From NCBI GenBank assembly GCA_023525975.1, contig CM042044.1, positions 9,906,501 to 9,970,500 of the forward strand: a stretch of 64,000 bases of DNA, read 5' to 3'. Shown here piece after piece: positions 12,201 through 24,858 of this stretch. A program made the position numbers and the translations under genes. This DNA is from Smallanthus sonchifolius. Taxonomy: Eukaryota; Streptophyta; Magnoliopsida; Asterales; Asteraceae. The notes below the pieces were generated by a model that was not told where the DNA came from, did not search any database, and saw nothing but the letters and a program-made list of their open reading frames with translations. Numbering within the stretch: position 1 is the stretch's first letter; every line of letters starts with the position of its first letter.

Positions 12201-12959
12201 TATTAAGGGTTAATCATGAACATTAGCTTGGACAGTAAGACGCACTAGAGTTCTCATGCATTGCAAATTAAGATTACGTGTACACCCGCAATGATAATTT
12301 ACTTTGCATGGTCCCTATAGTGTTTCTCCCATCCAAGTTCTCAGTTGAGAGAGATCCGAAATGTTCATTAGATCGTGTCATCGTGTTGCACTCTCACGCG
12401 AGAGTGTGTATATTCTATCGGATTACTCTTAGTCATGTGTACCAATACTCATGAATCTGCCGACTAGGGCTGTTGCTGGATGTAGTCAATGGTAGAGAGA
12501 CACAATCGTGTCCTTTGTGTGCAGTAGAAGTCAGACACTATGTTAGGGTAGAGATCCTCAAATTAGTGACGAGCAACTCATGCTCCAAGTTTGTATGTTC
12601 GTGTGGATTGACATGATCCTGATGAGTGTTTGGATCTCCTGGCCCGTGGAGTTCTCTCCCGTTTAGTCCTACTTATCCACATCAGTTTCCCCTCTTATCG
12701 GGCAGTTCTTTTTGTCACATCTCATGCCGAAGGTCTTAGTCATCCAATCTGGAAATTCATGAAAGAGAGTATATATATCGCACATATATCAGAAAGAAAG
12801 TTGACTCCATGGCTGGAGTAGTTGTAGGTGTGGTGCATGTATAGGTACAGGTTTAGCTTGTTGTGATGCTAAGATCGGTGACTGGCGATTACTACCTTCG
12901 TTTCCCAAGCTTTGCTCGTAACTCGATCTCCTAGGGTTACAGTGTGCTGAGTACCCGTC

Positions 12960-13240
12960 ATCTTTGATTCGTAATCCGAACAGTGACACTTTGTTGAGAA
13001 ACGTTGTAGGTGTCTATTATTTCCACATTGTTTTTACGTGTTACATGTTCGTTACGTGTGCCATGCAATTGTATTAGGAATTAGCGTAGCTAATGATACC
13101 ATCTTTGATTCGTTATTCGAACAGTGACGCTTTGTTGAGAAACGTTGTAGGTGTCGATTATTTCCACATTGTTTTACGTGTTACATGTTCATTACGTGTG
13201 CCATGAAATTGTATTAGGAATTAGCGTAGCTAATGATACC
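12960..13240. repeat. 141 bp tandem duplication inside element 1
   Basis: The blocks 12960-13100 and 13101-13240 align end to end with a handful of substitutions; both run from CATCTTTGATTCG to TAGCTAATGATACC. It is just inside the 5' LTR, in the part of the interior that would be the 5' leader of the transcript. Confidence 0.85.
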
Positions 13241-13413
13241 CTAGTGTAATTACATACACTAATGGTCTACTCAAATTGTTCGACAACGGTTGAAATTTCT
13301 ATACTCAAGTCTTGGGTGTTCTTAAGGTGATGTAAGTCTTAGAAATCTTGGTCCCTAAATAAGTGTGGTTAGAGCCTAGGTGTCACTAAGAAACCTAATT
13401 CACTAAAACCATT

Positions 13414-13426
13414 GGCTCTGATACCA
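13414..13426 (-). other. Primer-binding site of element 1 (initiator tRNA-Met type)
   Basis: TGGTATCAGAGCC on the minus strand, identical to the site of element 2, next to the LTR edge at about 13430. Confidence 0.85.
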
Positions 13427-13429
13427 ATC

Positions 13430-16400
13430 TATCACACCCCCAAATTTATTCACTTAATAAATAAATAAATCAAGGTTGCAACGATCGGTAACATTACACA
13501 ACAGCGGAGGCTAAAGTAAGACTTCTATATAATGAACACCATTACATATACTAAAGTATTACATATACTAAAGTAAGCTAGTACATTGTCCTAGAATCAT
13601 ATAGGTCAAAATCGTCTTGAGGTTTGACAATCATGCTTCTACGGCTTCTAGGGTTCAATACAAATAGCTAACCTATTCCAACTGAGCCATAGCTATGTAT
13701 TACCTGAAAAACATACTTAAAAATGTCAACACAAAGGTTGGTGAGTTCACAGGTTTGATTGTTGTAATGTAAAGTGGTTTTCCTTGATAAACGTTGATAA
13801 TGTATAAGTGGCCATAATATGAAACCGTTTTCCCTTGAAAACATGTGATAAGTTCATAGTCATGAATGAGTAGTTTTCCCAATGAAAACGAGTGATGACT
13901 TCATACTCATAAAATGAGTAGTTTTCCCACTGAAAACGAGTGATGACTTCATAGTCATAAAATGAGTAGTTTTCCCACTGAAAACATGTAATGTAATCCT
14001 TGTAAACCTAGTTGTTCTCAAATAGTTCCAAGTGTATATGATAAACAGAACAAGTAATGTTGACCCATTTGTAGACTAGCAAGGAATACAAATAATATGT
14101 TCATACATGAGACATAACCAAACCATGACACATGTATTTTGCCCCTAGCTCGTACCTCCCGAGCACACGTTTGAACACTATGCGGCCATTCGACTAAAAC
14201 CGATCGAACCATGACCGGGGTTGTCAATCCCAATAGTACTATCCACAGAGTCCCAGGCTAAAACTATAGCTAATGGTTATAAAAATGTTCACGTAGGGGA
14301 CTTTTATCGAGCTCTATGTTCGTTAACTCATGCAACATAAGGTCGGGTCTTGTTCTCTTGTTACCCTATGAAAATGTTTGTAAGTGTATTTTCATGTTTT
14401 CAAACGTGTAAAGTAAATATGTTTCATGTTTCCTCAAATGTATCACGTAATAATGTTCTCAAATGTATCAAACAATGATGTTTTCAAATGTATCAAACGA
14501 TGATGTTTTCAAATGTATCAAACGATGATGTTTCATGTTTTCCAAACGTGTTAAACAAGTATGTTTCCCCCCGATGTTTCTAAAACATTTCAAAGTAAAA
14601 AGGGGGCAGCAAACTCACCTTGTGTGCTATCGATATGAATGTGATAGCAAATAGTCCACGTGGATGCAAGACCATCCTAACTGTGACTTAAACAGTGGTG
14701 GTTATCTTATGACTTTAAGATTTAGTGTCAACATATAAGTCGGTCATGTATAAAGTCCATCCAATATATTAGACTCAAAAACGTAAGTGTCATGTTTAGA
14801 AAATGTGACTCGACGAACCGTTGGTGACTTGTCTTTGAGTTTCATGATACGTATACATATCTAGTCAAATATTTAAATATATATTACTGATGTCATAAGT
14901 ATAAATACTTGTCCATAAGTTGTCTTATATACGTCGTGTTAGAGTTTTGATAGCTATTTGCCTTAAACTATATGATCAAAGTAAACCTTTGCTTAGAGTG
15001 ATTTTCAGAGTTTTAAGTTGTCCGTGCGTCATCCTTTTGATTAACCAAATGAACTTGTTAAGTCATGAAATTTTATACCAAGGTACCCATATGTCTTAGG
15101 GTTACAGGGACGTATTAATTAGAAATTTATGACGTGTTTAAGTATTTTTAACTATTTATTTGGATAGGAGAGGGCAGCAGTGTTCGTTTATGAAGTGTCC
15201 TGGGGGATTCCTTTTAATTGACTGACTTAGACCCATTTTTATGACTCAAGACCCTACAAATTTTGCTCTATACTTAAAATGATAACTTTATAAAGTGGAA
15301 TCAACTTATTTGGGTATGCATGTTTATATATACACATGGTTTAAGATTTATTTAAAGAATGGAATGTACAAATAATGTTGCATAAGAAACAACTAGCATG
15401 TGCATCATGACATGCTCTTTTAAGAAAACAATATTGCATTACTGACATGAAATAACTAATATTATTTCTAAAGAAAAACAAACATAAAAAAAGGGTAACT
15501 CATTTATTATGACACATCTATTACTATGCATTTGGTCAATAAAATACAAAAATTATTCAGACTATTGAAAATAAAAATTACATAATTAGATTTCAAAGTT
15601 TTTATAATAAATGATCATTTAAAATAAATATGTTTTATTAGTATAATTAGTAATTTATTAAAAGATAACCTGACATACAACAACCTTTATTTATTATATA
15701 GTATAGATTGACCATCAAATTAACTCACTTTCTTTCTTTCTCTCTCCATACAAAAGTCAGGTTCGATATAAACTCAGGACATCAAGATGCTCATATTGGA
15801 TTTCTTATTCGATGTTGGTTATATTTTGAAGTGTGTTGGTTAAACCTTTTGGGAGGGGTTTAAATTAGTGTTGGGTGTAAATGTAATCTATAATCTATAA
15901 CATATAATAAAGCAAAACGATGTGGGACACATGGCAAGTTTTGATTTGTTATGACAAAGTTATGACCCTCAAAAGTGACACAAAAATTCTGCCGAAAAAG
16001 ACAACCTTGATATCTTTTCTCGTAGGACCATTTTGGGGCATCAAAACTTAACGAAATTTTATGAAACCACTTGGGTTGGACTCTTGACTCTTTGTACTTG
16101 ATTTTAAACCTAAGACTCGTCCTTTTTGGTTGAGATATGGCCATCCATAGTCAGACCTGAGTATCTACCAGCTTACTGTTTAGTTCTAAATTACTCAACA
16201 TCATCAATTACTCAATTTTTGTACTTGTTTACCAACTAGTTGATGTTTATATTAGATATGAAATATTCTAAGTCCTTTTGCCTAGATTTATTCATTACAA
16301 CCACTTGATCTATGAGTTTTTAAAGAAATATTGTGTTCAAAAGGTTTAGACCATGTATTTAGTTACTTTTAAGCATGAACTTTTGGATGGTGACTTTTAC

Positions 16401-17373
16401 ATGATAATCCTTGTATTTCCTTTGAAAGAATTGGAAAAGAAAAAGTATGAAAGGGTTTTTCACCTTTAGCAAGCAAGGAGAAGGTATAGAAGGAAGTTCC
16501 AAAGCTTGAATCTCTTGCAAATCTTCACATGAAAACACCTTGAAAGATTGAATTCTTGGATGAAGCTTGAACAAAAGATGGAGAAGTGTGTGTGTTAGTG
16601 TGTGCCATGAGTGGAGTGGAGAGGAGAGAGAAGAGGTTGAGTGTGAAATTGATATTGAAAGACGGATGATAGGAATGAGGATGGGTGGAAGTTTTTATGG
16701 ACATGTATTTGAAAGATGGGGTATGGAGATTGCTTAAGTAAGTTGAAAATGTTGAAATTTGGGGTGTGGGGTGGACCCACATGGCCTTGAGGCCAAGATT
16801 TTTGGTCAAGGGGAGTGGGTGGGGTAGTTTAGGTGGTTAGATGGTTAGTTAGTGTAGATATTTAGGTCATTAGATGCATTAATTGCGGTTAGGGCTTGGA
16901 ACGGTAAATTAAGGCGGTTTTCGATTCTTTGATGACATTTTAAACTAAAGTTAACTAGTTTATGTCTAGTTTAGTGAAAAAAAAACTTAATTCATGTATT
17001 GTATAGGTTATAGATATATTTTATTGCGTGTAGTTACTTTAGGGTTGGCGGTAGGCGGTGAAATCTTTGATTTACGTCGTTACGAATCGTTTTATGAAAT
17101 GTGGACTTTAGAATATATATTTGATTGTATAAACATATATTTCATGTATTATGAATCTTTGGACATTTAGGTTCACCAACGTTCGTAATAGTCAGGTTAT
17201 GCGTATACGTGACCCGGTAATTCCTAAAATTACCAAAGTAAGGAACAAATCAATGCATGGTTATTGCTAGACTTTAGGACCTAATTCATGCAATTAAGTC
17301 AATCAGGAAACTTGAAAATGTAAACGCGTTTATGTTATGTACGAATATTGACCTGGAAATGTCGGGTGTCACA
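13430..17373 (-). repeat. Right (5') LTR of LARD-like element 1
   Basis: On the minus strand it starts TGTGACACCCGACA at 17373 and ends GGGGTGTGATA at about 13430 beside the primer-binding site. From 13547 onward it matches the left LTR closely. Without the roughly 630 bp insertion at 15314-15943 its length is about 3.3 kb. The first 115 bp (13430-13546) have no counterpart in the window because element 2 separates them from the left copy. Confidence 0.85.
15314..15943. mobile_element. About 630 bp insertion in the right LTR, with Helitron-like end sequences
   Basis: The left LTR passes directly from GTGGAATCAACTTATTTGG to the TTATGACAAAGTTATGA block, whereas the right LTR has about 630 extra bases there. 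The sequence from 15595 to 15710 resembles the body and 5' end (TCTATACTATATAA on the minus strand) of the Helitron at 49265-49682. A second TCTATAACATATAATAAAG end lies near 15890 on the plus strand. I could not define a clean 3' hairpin, so this is probably a composite or truncated insertion. Confidence 0.5.
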
Positions 17374-18000
17374 CTTATAAGACTCGTTATTCGTTTCGTC
17401 CCGGTGCGGATAAGGTGCACAAGGATCTTCGTTCCTAATACTAATTACCAACATTGCTCTCTGTATAGCAAAGTGCCTCGTCTTAAAGTTAAAACCAAAC
17501 ATCAACATCTACTTGATCTCCTTGAACAAACAGGATTTCCTGTATAGGAATAGGGAGCGTATAACAATGGGTTTCATTATGAAAACTTATTCACACCTCT
17601 CATGGTCACCATAGTAGTTGAGTGATCACATTATACTCAAGGCATGATCATACACTTTATTCACTAAATTTGGAAGCTGGAAAACTTTAAAGCTACTCGG
17701 GGTTTGACGTATTCTTGTTCAAACACGAAGAAGATGTAAAACTTTAAACTACTTGAGGTTTGACGTATTCTTGTTCGAACACGAGGAAGTTTTGGAACTC
17801 TAGGTTATGCCACATTATTACTCTTTAGTTTTCTGATTGACATTATCCTCTAGGGACTCAGTTAATTGCTAGCCACTCTTACGTGAAAACGATAGTTATG
17901 AATTAAGTAATTTTTGTGCCCCTCTTGGCCCACACCCAACGGAAGGATCTATACGGACCATGTGACGATTCAAGTGATTACGGATGCACACGTGATTATA
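17374..18000 (+). mobile_element. Inverted relic related to the element 2 interior
   Basis: From 17574 to 17960 the sequence matches the reverse complement of 260-480: the TTTGACGTATTCTTGTTC block, the CTCTTTAGTTTTCTGATT block and the CCCTCTTGGCCCACACCCAACGG block occur in the expected reversed order. The first block is duplicated here (near 17700 and 17757). This is an old piece of the same family in the other orientation. Confidence 0.55.
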
Positions 18001-19330
18001 AAAATCAGCGCATGGAAAACATAGTAAACTCTGTCCTGTGCTATAACCTAAAACCTATCGGGATATATAGTAACAAAACTAATGTGATATGACAAGGGCA
18101 TGGTGGATACGCCAACGGTACTTCCTATATATAAGTGCTCTATCATATTGTCAGAGTTAGCGTTGTTCGTGCCACGAGAAGTTTTGGATCTAGACCAACG
18201 ACCGTGAAATCTCTTACCCGCTGAAAAATTCTTGGGCATGTTAGACTATATTTTAAACAATCTCATATCATCAAATTGTCATCCAATCCATTCCAATTAA
18301 TGCATTTCACCTTTAGAATCCAAATGATTATTCGACAGTACTTCTCCTTAAGTTCATTTCAAAATCTAAATCCACATATTCCTTGATGAAATTATGCCCT
18401 TCTTGGTGAAACCATGGAAATCATGAAACCTGAAATCAAGCAACTCAAGCGGAATCGTATTCCTATCGTCACAACCCATTTGAAAGTCTGAACGTAGCCT
18501 AGGGTTTACTTGGGAACGTAAAGATCAATTGAAATTTATCTTTCTCACTACCCTTGCAAGTATCATAAGCTCAATTCTTGGAAACTGAAAATCATGGTTG
18601 TACATGAAATGATAACACCTATAACCTTCAGGGACCAATTTTGCAATTTAACCAAACTCCCGAATTTGAATCCAGCCTCAGGTTCGAATCCCACCACGAT
18701 CGGTTTTGAGTTCGTTTATTCGAAACCCGGTTCCCGGTCAAATTAAATGCTTCTCGAGCTTCACATCTAGCGTGCGCCCCAACCCAAGGTACTTCAATGC
18801 TCGATTTTAATCCTATCACCCGCAACATTTGAATTTGAATTCGTTTTACTCAACCATAATCTTCCCAAACGTACGGGCATTAATCACTGAAATCAACCTT
18901 AAATACCAGTTGCCACACCTTAGCGACATCACACTCAAACTATCTGAACCCTCAATTGCATCAAATCATACCGGCATTGTTCGTTTGATTCTTGGACAGC
19001 CGCTTCAAAAGCTTGAACCCGTTCTCACTCGTTTCGACACCAATTCAGGTAATACTCATGGCCAATCTCTTCGTTTTTATTCTAGAATCATTGCCCTCTG
19101 TCAATTGTTAAAGACAGAGGGATTAGCAGGTCGTATTTAGTAGACTTTGATTCTAGAGTTCATAAGGAATTGGGGGTGATTCAGGATTGTGTTTATCGAT
19201 TTGTTTTTCTGAGTTTAAACCTAACGAGGCCCGTAGTCGGGTGGTCAGGCGCGTGTGTGTGTGACTCGGTTGGCCCGGGATCGAGCCGGCCAACCCGAGT
19301 TTTACCTCTTTTATTTTTTTAGCCTTTTTG
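18001..19330. other. Unassigned stretch, probably degraded LTR/SINE material
   Basis: No recognisable gene. A 103 codon plus-strand frame at 18829-19140 has no motif I can name. Near 18676-18700 and 19225-19290 there are tRNA-like B-box words (GGTTCGAATCCCA, GGATCGAGCC), the second with an A-box-like word upstream, so SINE remnants are likely. Confidence 0.3.
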
Positions 19331-20700
19331 ATCAATTTTAAATCTTTTAACAAATTTTATAAAATCTGTCCAACTTTTATAAACTTAAAAATATTTTTTA
19401 ATTACAGTTTTATATGCTAGAACTATTTTTAATTAATTAAACTTAGTTAAAACTTATAAAAAAATTAATCTTTATTAATAGTTTTAAATCCTTAAAAACT
19501 ATAAAAATAATTCTAAACTTTATAAAACTTATACTTCCATCAGAAATGATTTTTATAAAATCAAGAACTTTAAATTACTTTCTAAATTATCTATGTTTTA
19601 AACTTTAAATTAATAAAATTTAACTAAAAACAGAAAACAAAAAATAATATTTATAAAATCAGAAAAGTTTATAAAACTTGCATATTATTTAGTAAGCAGA
19701 AACTTATAAACTTGTGCACTTTTATAAAATTTATATCTATTAAATCATAGGCTTATTTATTTAAATTAAAACAGAAAATAAATATACAATTTATAAACTT
19801 ATAAACTTTATAAAAACATAAACTTTAATTTAATAAATTCTAAACTTACACATTTTATAAAACTTATATTATCTATAAACATAAATTTATTTGTTTATAT
19901 AAATTTAAAAAGAGAAATAATTATACTTTATTTATTTCCTAAATATTTATAAACTTATAAACTCTATAAAACTAAATGGAAACTCTAAACATTTATAAAC
20001 ATATAAACATTATTCAAATACTTTAAGAAACTTTACTAAAACATTTATAAACTTATAAACTTTAAAAACTTATAATTTAGTATAAACTTTATAAAAAATT
20101 CTATTTAACATTATTTATTTAAAACTTATAATTACATTTTAAACATTATTTATTTACAAGTTAAATTGTAAAATAAATATTTAACATTTAAAATACTTTA
20201 ATAAATTATTCATATTGATTAAACAAAATAATTATTCTTATAAATAATTATTTATTCTTAATAATTATGTATGCTTTAAATAATTATTATTAATCTTTAA
20301 TTATTATTTACTCTTTAAATAATTATTTATCCTTAATAATTATTCATTCTTTAAATAATTATTATCAATCCTTGTTTATTCTTTAAATAAATCCTTAATA
20401 ATTATTTATCCTTTAAATAAGTATTATTAATCTTTAATAACTATTTATTCTTTAAACAATTATTGTTAATCTTTAATAATTATTTAGTTTTACACTTATT
20501 ACAACTCCACTTATAAATACTTAAGACACTACCTTGAATTATTATTACCTAATTTATGTAATTAATAATTATAAACCTTTCTAAATAATTATTTTAATTA
20601 ATAGTTATTCTAAACTATAAACTTATTAAACTTTAATATTCGAATCTTGTGTATTTAATCAAATCCTTATTTATAATTTTATTTAAACTTTATAAACACA
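19330..20700. other. Extremely A+T-rich block with recurrent TTTATAAAACTTATAAAC words
   Basis: About 1.4 kb almost devoid of G and C, built from degenerate repeats of TTATAAAC, TTTATAAAA and TTTAAATAATTATT. There is no open frame. It lies just before the LTR-like relic at 21040-21583 and may be the A+T-rich part of the same long LTR. Confidence 0.5.
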
Positions 20701-21039
20701 ATCATTCTCATCTTCTTTTTGGAACCCTAGTTAATTTTAGAATCCTAGATCCCTTGCCATAGACATATAGGATCAAACTTGAAACTTTAAGACTAGTGTT
20801 CTTAGGCTTGTTGTGAGGATATTCTCCCTCAAAGTCTTGCTACACTAAACCCTGTTGGATACTCTTTCATCAATCCAAGTGAGTATACTTAACCCCTTTT
20901 TGTTTGTTTTGTTTATAAACTTGGGGTGAAACATGTATCAAACTTTTAGACTTACACAATTCAAACACAACTATGTCTATATGTTTATTATTTGTATTAT
21001 GTGCTTGAGACTTGCATGCTTAAATTAAACTTAAAACTA

Positions 21040-21583
21040 GCATATTAATTAACTTTGGCCGAGCCTACAGTAACAATGATAGATCTATTGTATTTTACCA
21101 ATCCACCTAGATTGATTGACCCTTCGGGGGGAGCCCATGGTGTTTGTTACTGGAATTTAAACTTTTAAGGGTAATCTGCGGGTTATGCCTAAACTTGGTT
21201 GGAGGGTTGATATGCATAATGTTTAACGTGTTTGTTCTCACACTTATACTTTAGAATGCATGTACATAGTGAATTGTAAAACTTTTTAAAGACTTTGTTA
21301 AAAGGTGTCAAAACCTTCGTATCTCACCAACTATTTTTAGTTGACAGATTTCTCAACATGTTTCAGGTACACCAACATGAGACTTTATTGTGATCACATA
21401 GGATGCTTTGGACCTAGTATACTTATCAAATAAATATTGTATTCTTGTTATGTATTTTTTCATTCTTTGTATTGAACCTTTGAAAGACATTAATGAAATA
21501 TTTAAATTTAATAGTCAACATTGTGCTTATTGAACAACCACGTCCGCCCCGACGTATAATCCGTCGTCGGTTGGGTTGTGACA
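21040..21583 (+). repeat. LTR relic of the element 2 family, plus orientation
   Basis: It matches the reverse complement of about 3035-3560: the ATGATAGATCTATTG block, the CCAATCCACCTAGATTGATT block and a terminal CCCCGACG...CGTCGGTTGGGTTGTGACA end at 21583. No primer-binding site or polypurine tract flanks it, so it is a truncated or solo LTR. Confidence 0.6.
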
Positions 21584-21940
21584 ATTCCAAAACACAATAT
21601 CCTCCCCATTTCCCACATGTTTTCTTAAAGAAGTATACGAAATGATTCATTTTCCATGTAGCGTATCAAAAGATTTAGAAACTTGAGGGGTATATTTGAG
21701 AGTTTAGAAATTAGAGGGGTAGATTTGAAAGTTTTGTCCAGGGGTAAACTTGAAACTTTAGAAATTTGAAGGATATATTTGAAAATTTAGAAAGTTGAAT
21801 GATGATATTTAGAAATGTAGAAAAACCATATAGTAAAAAAGGGATCAACGGGAATTCGAAGTTACATCCAGTGGTTCCCTTTGTAGCTTGATTACCATAA
21901 GACTAAGTATGCCATCTATTATAGATTATCATTATGTTAT
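21584..21940. other. Intergenic repeat-like spacer
   Basis: It includes degenerate repeats of AGGGGTATATTTGAAAGTTTAGAAA (21690-21810). A similar word set is found at 25640-25800. No gene is visible. Confidence 0.35.
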
Positions 21941-21959
21941 TTATTTAAAGCAAAAACAA

Positions 21960-22150
21960 CCACTAGCTTAGTCTAGTGACAAAATTGTATACCTAAAATT
22001 TCACTAAAATTTGTAGGTGTTTGGTTCAAATCCTACATATGACAAAAAATTGAGGGTTCAGGTTGGGCGAGAGGGTTTTCTCCTGAGGGTGATGGAGATG
22101 AGCGGGTGGGTCATTGGTCCGTCAGTAATCCAAATTGTTATTAAAAAATA
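21960..22150 (+). mobile_element. SINE with 19 bp target-site duplication
   Basis: It is flanked by TTATTTAAAGCAAAARCAA at 21941-21959 and 22151-22169 (one mismatch). It has an A-box-like word (TAGCTTAGTCTAGTGAC) near 21964 and a perfect B box GGTTCAAATCC at 22023-22033, the pol III promoter of a tRNA-derived SINE. Its 3' part contains GGTCCGTCAGTAATCCAAATT, nearly identical to the SINE at 30959-31157. Confidence 0.85.
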
Positions 22151-22169
22151 TTATTTAAAGCAAAAGCAA

Positions 22170-23190
22170 AGTCGTTTGGCACAATTCCGTTGACCGTCAT
22201 CAACCTTTTCTTTTTAAGGTTTTAAGAATTGCCCGGTGGCTGAAAAAGAAGAAAATGTTAAAAAAGATAACGTGAGGCCCACAATATCCATCTTATCGGT
22301 TAAGTGATGGGGATAAATGCAACACTTTCACATAATTGGGCCAACTAAAGATGAAAACCCATGCTTCTACTCAATCTTTCAAAAATCAATTTAGCTAAAA
22401 GTCTAAAACAAAATAGGGGACTATGGCTGATTTTGATACATAAAATATTAATATTAATAATAATAAATAAACAATTGTTTGATCTATTATTAGAAACTAG
22501 TTTGCGTTTACTTGCACGTTGCGACAAGGCGTTTGTTGTGATGATCCGTTTTTAAACTTTGAAATGTAAATAAATAAGATATTCACGACTGTATCTTTAA
22601 AGAAAAAACTTTGTTTAAATTAGTGAAACTTAAATAAAATAGTTGGTTCTCCCGCGCTTCGCGGCGGGATGTATCCACGTTGAACAAAAAAAAGAGTTGA
22701 ATAAGTTTTTATAAACGAACACCCACGCTCCGTCGAGGGAGGCTGGTCGTTTTTCATCAACGCCAAGCGGAAAGAGTTTGGTCATTATCTGTTCAAGCAG
22801 TCGAAAACCATAAAAGCGAACACCGACAATACCAATAGTTTCGGGTCGTCACAGTACCATAACGGTAACGGCACTCGCTATGGGCTACGATATCAAAAAA
22901 ATACTCGATTTCGAATATAACTCATTTTTAAGAAAAAATCGGAAAGTTGACAAATAAGTAATAAAAACAACGGCGCATCCCTTTTTTTCCAGTTAGCGAA
23001 CGCAAGTTATTATAGAAAAACGAAATTAATATATAATGAAACGGGTTAAAAACATAAATTATATCTAATATAAGGGGTGATAATGAAAAAAAAAATTATT
23101 CAGCAGGCTGCTTGCTAGGTTAAGCAGAATGCTAGGCTGATTGACTATTCATACAAATTAGTCTTTAATATGTTCTACAATAGTGTGTTT
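22170..23190. other. Repeat-derived spacer with a Helitron-like hairpin
   Basis: At 22652-22664 there is a perfect CCGCG-CTT-CGCGG hairpin within CTCCCGCGCTTCGCGGCGGG, the type of GC-rich stem found near Helitron 3' ends. A related word (CTTGCACGTTGCGAC next to CTAG) is near 22498-22525. No terminal pair could be set, and no gene is visible. Confidence 0.35.
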
Positions 23191-23194
23191 AACA

Positions 23195-23430
23195 TAGGGG
23201 TGTAAACGAGCCGAGCCCAAGCTTGACTAGGCTCGAGCTAGGCTCGAGCTCGGCTCGTTTAACTTACTGAGAGCTCAAGCTCGGCTCGATTCGAGCTTTA
23301 TTTCTAAACTTTGGGCTCGGATCGTGAGTAGTTTTTAAAGCTCGGGCTCGTTTAAGCTCGGCTTGATTCGAGCTTTTTGCGAGCCGGTCTCGAGTAGATC
23401 ACGAGCCGGCTTGGCTCGTTTACACCCCTA
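23195..23430. mobile_element. 236 bp hAT-type TIR element with 8 bp TSD
   Basis: The left end TAGGGGTGTAAACGAGCC and the right end GGCTCGTTTACACCCCTA are perfect inverted repeats. They are flanked by GTTTAACA at 23187-23194 and 23431-23438. An 8 bp TSD with a TAGGGGTG terminus fits the hAT superfamily. The interior is a run of palindromic CTCGAGCTCGGCTCG words and encodes nothing. Confidence 0.85.
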
Positions 23431-23439
23431 GTTTAACAT

Positions 23440-24850
23440 AAGCGTAATAACAAAATTCTATTTGTATATATTTTCTATCATGGTTGGTGCACTTGTAAGC
23501 ACCTAATTCCTCTTTAACAAATGTTTCATGTTCGAATCCTATTACATTGGTTTTTTGTCATAACTTGTTCAGCACAAGCTACGATTTACATAATCTTATT
23601 AGTTAATAACGTATTAACGGTCCTAAAAATTTTCTGGTAACAATTACTTATGGTTTAAAAGATATGTATGTATATTTCGTACCAGGGTGAAATCATATTA
23701 GTATAACCTTAATATTATGTGCTTAAAATACATTTTAAGTGATTTCTGATCCTTTTCATTTAAGCTAGTTTTTCTCACTTAGGTATAAAAAATTTATTAA
23801 TGATTAAAAACCAAGTTTTCTTTGTTAGACAAAAGTTACTAATACAAACTTTACCATTTGGTTTGCATATGGTACAAATGGTTTTTACATTGTTTTATTA
23901 TTATTTTGTATTTTCTCACTTTCTTCCCATGTTTAAAAACTAATACAACAAATATAAAACAATGTAGTTGAGGGGTTTATGGTTAGTGGCATCCCCCTAA
24001 GCATGGGACATGGGTTCGAATTCCACCTATGCAATTTTTTTTCCTTTTTTCGGCTTTTTTCATGTTATTTTTTTTTTCTTATGATTGAATTTATAACCAT
24101 AAATCTTATACGCTCTTCTCGCATAGAATAAATTTACCTAAAGCTTTTTGGATTTATTTTACTTGCGTGGATAAAAGCTAGCATTATCAGCCCGAAGCCG
24201 TTGTAACATACTAGACCTCCTAGTTCATTAAAGTTACTAGAGTTGTTAAAATAAATCTTAGTAAAGTAACTAAAAGTCAAATATCAGAAGTGATGTACGT
24301 AATTTATTTAGGAAATAGTATGTTACTATTGTGGGAGACTGACACGTGAGCAATGTTCAGGTATGAAAGAATTTGAATTAGTAAAATTAAAATAACCTAT
24401 CATTATTAGTTTTTCAAGTTTTCTATTTTTTCAAACATAAATAATATTTTTATATATTTTTTTTAAATTACACCATAAAATTGAGTATTTTAATATCTTT
24501 AATTTGAATATAGTACTGTTATATAAATTTTTAAAAAATTAATATTTAAAAAAACTCAATATGTTATACGATAACGTGCATAATTATAAACATAAGTTAT
24601 ATAATTATTGTACATAATTAATTATATAGGTTGCATTTTACATTTATTTTGCATAATAACTCACACACTAATAATAATAATAATAATAATAATAATAGTA
24701 AAAACGGTGGCTGAACTGCCCCTAGTTTTGGAGACGATGTGGTTTAGCTCATTCTAGGGGCTCAGCTAGTCAGCTGCCCATTGTTTGCGAACTAACTTAC
24801 ATGTATACTAAAATCAGAATGTAAAAATAAAAACCAAACTCTAAATGTAT
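23440..24850. other. Intergenic, SINE-like fragments and a microsatellite
   Basis: Two tRNA-like B-box words occur at about 23530 (TGTTCGAATCC) and 24010 (GGGTTCGAATTCCAC), the latter with an A-box-like TTATGGTTAGTGGCA about 40 bp upstream, so a SINE head is likely at about 23965-24035. An (AAT)n tract lies at 24672-24700. No gene is seen. Confidence 0.35.
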
Positions 24851-24858
24851 ACTTAGAA

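Larger units (their letters stand above)
8857..13413 (-). mobile_element. Non-coding interior of LARD-like element 1 (about 4.6 kb)
   Basis: It is bounded by the polypurine tract at 8847 and the primer-binding site at 13414. No frame above about 66 codons is present on either strand, so the element cannot encode its own gag-pol. Long LTRs around a multi-kilobase non-coding interior define LARDs, which depend on an autonomous relative. A short stretch near 11870-12200 resembles decayed gypsy RT but on the opposite strand. A 141 bp tandem duplication lies near the right end. Confidence 0.7.

Noticed and set aside
18829..19140. 103 aa plus-strand ORF
   Set aside because: No recognisable motif, in a region of degraded repeats; likely a chance frame.
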